A stretch of DNA of 6,349 nucleotides from an uncultured Lachnospiraceae bacterium (GTDB lineage: Bacteria > Bacillota_A > Clostridia > Lachnospirales > Lachnospiraceae), in assembly GCA_947178085.1 (NCBI GenBank), contig CAMWWS010000166.1:1-6349 (forward strand), given 5' to 3'. Below, piece by piece: positions 1 through 4,966 of this stretch. Position 1 is the first letter of the stretch. Every line of letters starts with the position of its first letter. The notes beneath the pieces were generated by a model. It did no database searches. It saw nothing but the letters and a program-made list of their open reading frames with translations, and was not told the DNA's origin. Position numbers and translations under genes: made by a program.

Positions 1-2
1 AG

Positions 3-212
3 TCCGTATATGATGCAATAAATTTTTGTGCTTCATCAGATTATAATGACGGAACTCACATTAATTATAATGGTGCCTGCAAAATAACCGACTATCTTGC
101 AGATTATCTCGCAAATAATTACACTCTGACTGACCATCGTTCATCACCCGATTATGCAATGTGGAATGATGACTTAGAAACTTATACGCAAATTATAAAT
201 ACCTTGCAATAA
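3..212 (+). CDS. SGNH/GDSL hydrolase-like protein, C-terminal fragment (5' end outside window)
   Basis: Only the last 69 codons are visible; the frame is open from the left edge and stops with TAA at 210-212. The visible part contains NDGTHINYNGA (about residues 15-25 of the fragment). This resembles the block-V Asp-x-x-His motif of SGNH hydrolases, where Asp and His complete the catalytic triad. It is followed by a helix-like KITDYLADYL stretch and a tail with DHR and a Trp-Asn-Asp-Asp segment, as I recall from SGNH-type proteins of Firmicute surface-glycan clusters. The nucleophile serine would be upstream and cannot be seen. The gene points toward the minus-strand cluster and its last 20 bases overlap the 3' end of the glycosyltransferase gene. 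A role in acylation or deacylation of a surface glycan is an inference. With only 69 residues, another fold that ends in a similar Asp/His motif remains possible. Confidence 0.65.
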   Translation, partial: SVYDAINFCASSDYNDGTHINYNGACKITDYLADYLANNYTLTDHRSSPDYAMWNDDLETYTQIINTLQ

Positions 213-1095
213 ACCGTTTTCCTCGTTCCTTTGTTTTTTTAGTCCAAAAAAGAAAATCGGATAAGCGTATCTCTAATAGAGAATATCGCTTATTTACAAG
301 CATATTAATATACTTCTTACTGTCTCCCTGCGCATGGAGCACATTTGCCCTTAACAGCTTACCATCTTCTGTCACAAAATACGGCAATTTATTTTTAAAC
401 ATAATCTTCTTAATACCATTCATCATTTGAAACGGCACCCCGTCACAGTTTACTTTTGAAGTCAGAAAAACATCAAAAGCCTGTCCATTCTGCTCAATAG
501 CCAGGTTCCAAAAATCTTTACAACATTCCGTTACCCATAAATACAGCAACGACATATCACTGATTCCATAAGAAGCTTTACTTTCTATTAACTGAGTATG
601 CTTGTTTATTAATCTCTCACTCCGGTCGCGGTACTGCGTTATAAGATACTCAGTGAAATCCGTAAGCCTCTCTTTTCGCCAATATGTTACATGCGGCACT
701 ATCATCCATTTAGAGGAATCCCTATAATACATACATGACGCTGCCATTTCATACTTTGGAAAATCCAGCATTGAATAATTGACAAATGTACAAACATCAC
801 TATCTGACATAATACATTCCTCTATTTGATTCTGCCTCATATATTCTTCTAACAAAAAATATCGTTCAAAACAGAATAACTCATACTCACAGCTGTTAGG
901 GGATAAATGTACATAGAGACTCTTAAATTCTCGAAACTTTTCAGAACCCAGTTCAGAAACATCTGTCCATTTACTGCATACATTTCTATTTACATCATTT
1001 CCCAGCAAAATGACTTCTTCATTAAACTCTTTTGCAAGATTTATTGTCTGCCTCAAATACTTCTGTTTTCCCTTATGGATGAATATTACCGGCAA
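193..1095 (-). CDS. Probable glycosyltransferase, GT-A-like, with DSD motif
   Basis: Read from a TTG at 1095 this gives 300 residues. The N-terminus (VIFIHKG, then a predicted alternation of strands and helices, and VILLGNDVN at about 28-36) looks like the nucleotide-binding first half of a GT-A-fold transferase. SDSD at 97-100 fits the DxD motif that holds the metal and sugar nucleotide. GISDMSLLYLW (177-187) and LHAQGDSKKYI (253-263) resemble the later acceptor/catalytic Asp and the His-Gln-Gly segment of small capsule transferases. There is no signal peptide or membrane segment, so it probably acts at the inner membrane face. It is the last gene of the minus-strand run and overlaps the 3' end of the upstream capsule gene, which suggests translational coupling. 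The start is doubtful: no Shine-Dalgarno lies close to the TTG, but a strong one faces an in-frame ATC at 1107-1105, which would give 304 residues. Donor and acceptor cannot be told from sequence. A Leloir transferase is the best call, but the exact family is unassigned. Confidence 0.68.
   Translation of the reverse strand: MPVIFIHKGKQKYLRQTINLAKEFNEEVILLGNDVNRNVCSKWTDVSELGSEKFREFKSLYVHLSPNSCEYELFCFERYFLLEEYMRQNQIEECIMSDSDVCTFVNYSMLDFPKYEMAASCMYYRDSSKWMIVPHVTYWRKERLTDFTEYLITQYRDRSERLINKHTQLIESKASYGISDMSLLYLWVTECCKDFWNLAIEQNGQAFDVFLTSKVNCDGVPFQMMNGIKKIMFKNKLPYFVTEDGKLLRANVLHAQGDSKKYINMLVNKRYSLLEIRLSDFLFWTKKTKERGKRFIARYL
261..293. other. Inverted repeat inside the 3' end of the glycosyltransferase gene, possible terminator
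   Basis: ATAAGCG (261-267) pairs with CGCTTAT (287-293), and TCTCT (270-274) pairs with AGAGA (278-282) around an AAT loop, with a small uneven internal loop between the two stems. Twelve pairs can form. On the plus strand it lies about 50 bases after the stop of the incoming SGNH gene but has only a short T run (TTATTTAC). On the minus strand it is followed by a T-rich stretch (ATTTTCTTTTTT), but there it lies about 65 bases before the stop of the glycosyltransferase. It could slow or end transcription between the two converging genes. Confidence 0.35.
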
Positions 1096-2708
1096 ATTCT
1101 GCTTGATAGTTTTTCACCTCTCTTATAATATTCTGCACTCTCCCACGGATGTTGCCTGGTAAATATCATCACTTCCTTTAAAACACCCGTATTATATTTG
1201 CACATTTCTGTAGTTTCATCCTCTGGAGCAATATTCTTATCTTCCATTTCATGTAACTTCTTATAGAGCATATCATCCCATGCATCAAGTGGTCTGTCAA
1301 AGCACTGTATAAAGGCATATAAAACTTCTCTTGCTTTTTGTATCTGATCTCCATTCAGCCTTTCCATATTCTCAATGTGTAACAGTATTTCCCTATATTC
1401 ATCTAACGTCTCAGGAGTCTTCGTATATCCAAAATCAGTATACATTGCTTTTCCACAGGCTATAACAGGAATCCCAAAACAGGGAAATTCCATACCGGAA
1501 GTTCCGCACACAGTAACCAATACATCCGCCACATCTTTCAAGCTTGCCGTACTGACATCGTCCGGAAAAAGATGCATGTTCGCCGTCTTATATCTCTCAA
1601 ACATATCTTCAAAAGAATCTGTGGATTCATTATATCTGGCCCTTGCCGGATGCGGTTTGATAATCCAATTCCCATGATTCATTTCTGCAACCATCTTCAA
1701 AGTCTGCTCTGTCCAATCATAGTAGTCACGAAATGCAGTATATTCCGAATTAAACACAGCATCTGAAAAAGTATGACACATGATGATAACATTCTTTTTC
1801 TGTGGATCAAGCCCCATTGACACATTCCATTCCTCACGGGAAAGACTTCGCTTTCCCTGAAAAGCAACCTTATCGCGGAATGAACAGTTCTTTCCCTCAA
1901 AACGTGCATTCAGGTACTCATCAACCACTTCCTGATCTATATTATGATCAACCATTTGCAAAAAATTTTTCATCTGTGTATGCATTTCCCAGTGTCGATA
2001 CCTTTGAAAAACTCCATCACTCACTGTCAGCGTATTTTCTCTACGCAAATTAATCTGTAGCAAATATGCATTTGCTTTATTCATATATTCCAAAACAATA
2101 CCCTCATTGTATGCCCAATCGTCTGAAATACATACCTTGGGTGAGTATTTCTTCACGAGACGGCTTATTGTATCCGCAAACAATGAAAGTGAAAAAATTT
2201 TACGAAAACAGACTGCATTATCCACCTGTCTAATTGTTGACAAGGAAGATGACCGCAAGATATCGCCATAAATATTTTTTCCAACCGCTACTCCATTTAT
2301 TTTAAGGGCTTGCAGTTCCAAGCCTGATTTTTTTCTAATTCGATATCCGGCAGCTATAAATAAACTTTTTATAATACCTGTTATATTTTTAACCATTTCC
2401 TTGTGAACATTGATTGCACTAATACCAAATGATTCATAAAGCGCCGTTAAATTAGGATTACCGCCCCAATCAAGAATGACTGATGCCAACCCCTTTTCCT
2501 TCTCCAACGCTTTCGCATATAGAATCTTAGGAAGCATAAGAGACAGTTCTTTATTAATCATAATAAAATTGATAAAGCAATAACCGCATTCTCTTTTTCT
2601 ATTATCTTCCCATTGCGTTTTATTCCAATCAATAAACTGATTAAGTATCTGTTCATCCACATGAAACTCTATCCCGAATGCCTTTTTCCATAATTTCTTT
2701 ATATTCAT
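1086..2708 (-). CDS. Capsule polysaccharide biosynthesis protein, KpsC/KpsS-like (probable GT-B glycosyltransferase)
   Basis: 540 residues with no signal peptide or obvious membrane helix, so probably cytoplasmic. The C-terminal half carries the recognisable part: a new domain opens near 300 with KNVIIMCHTFSD, then WIIKPHPA (348-355), the FPDD segment (381-384), and VTVCGTSGMEFPCFGIPVI (398-416) ending in ACGKAMYTDFGYT. The IKPHP and GTSGxEFPCFGxPVI pattern is typical of capsule synthesis/export proteins (Capsule_synth group, including KpsC and KpsS) and related GT-B enzymes, where these loops bind the nucleotide donor. The N-terminal half (LDWGGN at 80-85, ISDDWAYNEG at 194-203) looks like the acceptor-side Rossmann domain but is poorly conserved to my eye. 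KpsC and KpsS are CMP-Kdo-dependent transferases. This gene follows a CMP-nonulosonate synthetase by 26 bases, so use of the CMP-sugar made by its neighbours is an attractive inference. ATG start at 2708, preceded by a weak GAGAG site 9 bases away. It could instead act in export or use another donor. Confidence 0.75.
   Translation of the reverse strand: MNIKKLWKKAFGIEFHVDEQILNQFIDWNKTQWEDNRKRECGYCFINFIMINKELSLMLPKILYAKALEKEKGLASVILDWGGNPNLTALYESFGISAINVHKEMVKNITGIIKSLFIAAGYRIRKKSGLELQALKINGVAVGKNIYGDILRSSSLSTIRQVDNAVCFRKIFSLSLFADTISRLVKKYSPKVCISDDWAYNEGIVLEYMNKANAYLLQINLRRENTLTVSDGVFQRYRHWEMHTQMKNFLQMVDHNIDQEVVDEYLNARFEGKNCSFRDKVAFQGKRSLSREEWNVSMGLDPQKKNVIIMCHTFSDAVFNSEYTAFRDYYDWTEQTLKMVAEMNHGNWIIKPHPARARYNESTDSFEDMFERYKTANMHLFPDDVSTASLKDVADVLVTVCGTSGMEFPCFGIPVIACGKAMYTDFGYTKTPETLDEYREILLHIENMERLNGDQIQKAREVLYAFIQCFDRPLDAWDDMLYKKLHEMEDKNIAPEDETTEMCKYNTGVLKEVMIFTRQHPWESAEYYKRGEKLSSRICR
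1114..1120 (-). promoter_or_regulatory. Ribosome binding site of the 193-1095 gene, deciding a non-standard start
   Basis: On the minus strand this reads GAGGTGA, a near-perfect match to the 16S anti-Shine-Dalgarno. Counting from the end of GAGG, it lies 9 bases before an in-frame ATC (1107-1105) and 21 bases before the TTG at 1095-1093. No better start (ATG, GTG or TTG) lies at the proper distance, and a TGA in the same frame at 1116-1114 rules out a start further upstream. The spacing points to ATC as the original or actual start position. The site sits inside the last codons of the upstream gene, consistent with coupling. Confidence 0.6.
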
Positions 2709-2734
2709 ATCAATCTGCTCTCATCTACCCAATA

Positions 2735-3940
2735 TTATATAAAAAATTTATCTATTATCTCCCGGATTGCACCGTCTCCGCCCTTTTTCTCTGTCACATA
2801 ATCGGCTGCTTCTTTAGCCTCTCTCTGCCCGTTCGCGACACTAAAACTCATTCCGGCTGCACGCATAGTCTCTACGTCGTTGATATCATCACCTACATAT
2901 GCAACATTTTCCAAAGTACATTGATATTTCTCACAAATTGCTTTTACCACTTCCAACTTATTCTCAATTCCACAATGTACTTCCGGCATTTTTAATTTTA
3001 CCCCGCGTCGGCGGACCATATCCACATTTTCACCTGTGATGATTCCGGTAACAATCCCTTTCTCCCTAAGTAATCGAAATCCCATACCATCCTTTGTATT
3101 GAATTTCTTCATCTCATCACCCTGTTCAGAATAATACATTACGCCGTCCGTAAGGCAGCCATCACTATCTGTCAGGAAAATTTTGATATTGGCAGCTTTT
3201 TGTTTCAGTTCATCAAAATACTTTTCCTCTTGTTCACCATCTTTTCTACTCTCATCGTAACCTACTTCTGCAATTCCGTTCTTTTTCATCAAAGCTTCTA
3301 TAATTATCCAGTCGCTTAATTCGTCAATCTCAAAAAAAGTATCCTCATTCATCTCTACTGCTTTTATCCTGCCGGACAATCTGTTTTTGCTCTTCATTAA
3401 ATTCTCTTTGGACGTAATATAAAAAGCTCCATTCTCTACCAGATAACCATCAAATTCCTGCCGCCTCGGACGATGATACACATCATAATTGGAAGGTTTT
3501 GCATATCCGTCTTCCCCCACCATCCAATTAAACCGTTTCTGTCTGACTACAGACAGAACACTATCTGTATCCGACTCATCAAATAATTCAAATCCTCTAT
3601 CCAGATCTTTACTTGTAAGCATGGGAGAAGTAGCCTGAATCAACACAATATTGTCAAACTCTCTTTCTGCTGCAAATTCCAACATGGCAAACTCCGTTGA
3701 CGCAGTATCGGATGCCGACTCTGCGCTTCTTCCAATGACCTCCGCTTTTTCCATTGCGAAGGCTTCTACCGCCTCTTTGATCTGTTCACTGTCTGTCGCC
3801 ACATATACTCTGTCAATCCGGCTGCATTCACATGCCGCTTTCACTGTCCAATATACTAACGGTTTTCCGCACATAGGGCGGATGTTTTTCAGAGGAATTG
3901 ATTTACTTCCGCCTCTGACCGGGATAAACGCTACATTCAT
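2735..3940 (-). CDS. neuA: CMP-nonulosonate (sialic acid-type) synthetase fused to a KdsC-like HAD phosphatase
   Basis: A 401-residue two-domain cytoplasmic enzyme. Residues 1-225 are a CMP-NeuAc synthetase: the CTP-binding loop PVRGGSKSIPLKNI (7-20), IQATSP (101-106), SVVRQKRFNW (130-139), RPRRQEFDG (157-165), ENGAFYIT (169-176) and FEIDE (203-207). Residues about 250-401 are a C0-type HAD phosphatase related to Kdo-8-phosphate phosphatase: TDSDGCLTDG (257-266) with nucleophile D258 and acid/base D260, ITGEN (301-305) with T302, K328, GDDIND (350-355), and the GGDGAIRE tail (387-394). All four HAD motifs appear intact. The HAD half probably removes the 9-phosphate from the synthase product and the N-terminal half couples the free sugar to CMP. 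Animal CMAS has the same domain order but, as I recall it, a degenerate HAD part with no phosphatase activity. ATG start with AGGGGA five bases upstream. The gene lies 43 bases after the synthase gene and 26 bases before the capsule gene, in one operon. Neu5Ac, KDN or another nonulosonate could be the substrate. Confidence 0.93.
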   Translation of the reverse strand: MNVAFIPVRGGSKSIPLKNIRPMCGKPLVYWTVKAACECSRIDRVYVATDSEQIKEAVEAFAMEKAEVIGRSAESASDTASTEFAMLEFAAEREFDNIVLIQATSPMLTSKDLDRGFELFDESDTDSVLSVVRQKRFNWMVGEDGYAKPSNYDVYHRPRRQEFDGYLVENGAFYITSKENLMKSKNRLSGRIKAVEMNEDTFFEIDELSDWIIIEALMKKNGIAEVGYDESRKDGEQEEKYFDELKQKAANIKIFLTDSDGCLTDGVMYYSEQGDEMKKFNTKDGMGFRLLREKGIVTGIITGENVDMVRRRGVKLKMPEVHCGIENKLEVVKAICEKYQCTLENVAYVGDDINDVETMRAAGMSFSVANGQREAKEAADYVTEKKGGDGAIREIIDKFFI

Positions 3941-3945
3941 ATAGT

Positions 3946-3951
3946 TCCCCT
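3946..3951 (-). promoter_or_regulatory. Ribosome binding site of the CMP-nonulosonate synthetase gene
   Basis: AGGGGA on the minus strand, five bases before the ATG at 3940-3938. It supports this start. The 43-base gap to the preceding stop holds no terminator or promoter that I can see, so the gene is probably co-transcribed with the synthase. Confidence 0.7.
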
Positions 3952-3983
3952 ATCTTCTGTTTGACATATATCAGTTCTTACAA

Positions 3984-4856
3984 TCAATGTTTACGATATT
4001 TTAATTTATCACGCTGCACCTGCTCTATCGGTAGTATTTCCTGAGGCTTATAAGTCAATGCTTTATATGCAGAATTCAGATTTCTTGCCAGCTTACGCAC
4101 TCCATCCGGTTCAAGTGACGCTGCATGGTCTGTTCCCTTCCATGTACGGTCTAAAGTATAATGCCTTTCCACTACAGATGCACCAAGCGTATACGCAGCC
4201 ACATCAATCGCAATACCCAAATGATGACCGGAAAAACCAATCCGCTTTACTATATCACCATATGCCTCTTTAATACGGGTAATTTCCAACAGACATACAT
4301 CCTCAAACGGTACCGGATATCCCGAAGTGCAGTTAAAAATAACCAGATCCTTATTCCTCTTATTCTTCACAAAGAAATCTACAAGTTCTTTTTCTTCCTG
4401 ATGGGTTGTCATTCCAAGTGATATCTGAATTTCCCCGCTGTAATTATCGCATAACCACTGTAACATTTCAAAATGATTATTGCAGGCAGACGGTATTTTA
4501 ATAAACTCCGGATTCAGGGAAGCAATTTCTTTTGCAGAAGTCAGATCCCATACAGATGTGGAATAAGTGATTCCATATTCTTCACACCATTTTTTTAACT
4601 GGGCATGCTGTTCCACCGTAAACTCCAAATGTTCCCTATGCTCGCCGTAAGTTGCTCCATAAGAATTTGCCGGATTAGGGTGTGGGGCATTATATTGTTC
4701 TTTTGTCAGAAGTTCCTTATTACATCTTTTCTGAAACTTAATCGCATCTGCTTTACAAAAAATAGCTGCCACTTCGATCATTTCTTTTGCTATGTTCATA
4801 TCACCCTTATGGTTACAGCCGGCTTCAGCTATTACATATGGTTTTTCGTAGTTCAT
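3984..4856 (-). CDS. neuB: Nonulosonate (sialic acid-type) synthase, NeuB/NANS family, lacking the SAF domain
   Basis: 290 residues from the chosen ATG. It condenses phosphoenolpyruvate with a six-carbon sugar (or its 6-phosphate) to a nine-carbon nonulosonic acid in the cytoplasm. It has a single NeuB TIM-barrel domain: VIAEAGCNHKGD (8-19), IKFQK with K40 (39-43), TYGEHREHLEF (69-79), FIKIPS with K120 (118-123), SLGMT (146-150), CTSGYPVP (176-183), GFSGHHLGIAI (207-217) and ERHYTLDRTWKGTDHAASLEP (230-250). H211 and H232 match the two metal-binding histidines of classical NeuB, with the same 21-residue separation. Several blocks read like animal NANS (9-phosphate synthase) as I remember it, more than like classical bacterial NeuB. 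The protein stops after LPIEQVQRDKLKY, just where the roughly 60-residue SAF domain would start; usual family length is about 340-360. The ATG at 4856 is chosen over an in-frame GTG at 4910 because AGGAGA lies four bases upstream of the ATG and the likely transcription start is downstream of the GTG. The product could be Neu5Ac, KDN, or their 9-phosphates. Confidence 0.93.
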   Translation of the reverse strand: MNYEKPYVIAEAGCNHKGDMNIAKEMIEVAAIFCKADAIKFQKRCNKELLTKEQYNAPHPNPANSYGATYGEHREHLEFTVEQHAQLKKWCEEYGITYSTSVWDLTSAKEIASLNPEFIKIPSACNNHFEMLQWLCDNYSGEIQISLGMTTHQEEKELVDFFVKNKRNKDLVIFNCTSGYPVPFEDVCLLEITRIKEAYGDIVKRIGFSGHHLGIAIDVAAYTLGASVVERHYTLDRTWKGTDHAASLEPDGVRKLARNLNSAYKALTYKPQEILPIEQVQRDKLKYRKH

Positions 4857-4860
4857 TTTA

Positions 4861-4866
4861 TCTCCT
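4861..4866 (-). promoter_or_regulatory. Ribosome binding site fixing the nonulosonate synthase start
   Basis: AGGAGA on the minus strand, four bases before the ATG at 4856-4854. It argues against the longer reading from the GTG at 4910-4908, which would add 18 residues (KDKLRIRLAG and so on) that do not look like part of the family. Confidence 0.75.
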
Positions 4867-4910
4867 ATCTGTCCGGCTAAGCGGATTCTCAATTTGTCTT
4901 TTCCGTTCAC

Positions 4911-4939
4911 ATTTTAGCAACAATTACAATAACTGTCAA
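4911..4939 (-). promoter_or_regulatory. Vegetative (sigma-A/sigma-70 type) promoter for the nonulosonate operon
   Basis: On the minus strand there is a perfect -35 TTGACA at 4939-4934, a 17-base spacer, and a -10 TAAAAT at 4916-4911 (one mismatch to TATAAT), preceded by the extended -10 dinucleotide TG at 4919-4918. Transcription should begin near 4904, leaving a leader of about 48 bases before the synthase ATG at 4856. The site lies in the 110-base gap after the SGNH gene, so the synthase, synthetase and transferase genes can be expressed independently of whatever drives the upstream gene. I see no clear operator or riboswitch in the gap. Confidence 0.78.
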
Positions 4940-4966
4940 TGAATAGGCGGCTTCCTTAAAATTGTT

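Noticed and set aside
2678..2995. Plus-strand reading frame of 105 codons opposite the HAD domain, and similar frames at 907-1128, 1375-1677, 3651-3944 and 4605-4880
   Set aside because: They lie antisense to well-supported genes, are rich in Ser, Cys, Phe and Ile as expected of reverse-strand shadows, and show no recognisable domain.
4872..4885. Small hairpin TCCG/CGGA in the synthase leader, as a regulatory element
   Set aside because: Four pairs around a six-base loop is expected by chance; no known riboswitch pattern is recognisable in the short leader.
4857..4910. An N-terminal extension of the nonulosonate synthase from the GTG at 4910
   Set aside because: The GTG lies within two bases of the predicted -10 box and upstream of the likely transcription start, has no ribosome binding site, and the extra 18 residues do not resemble the family.
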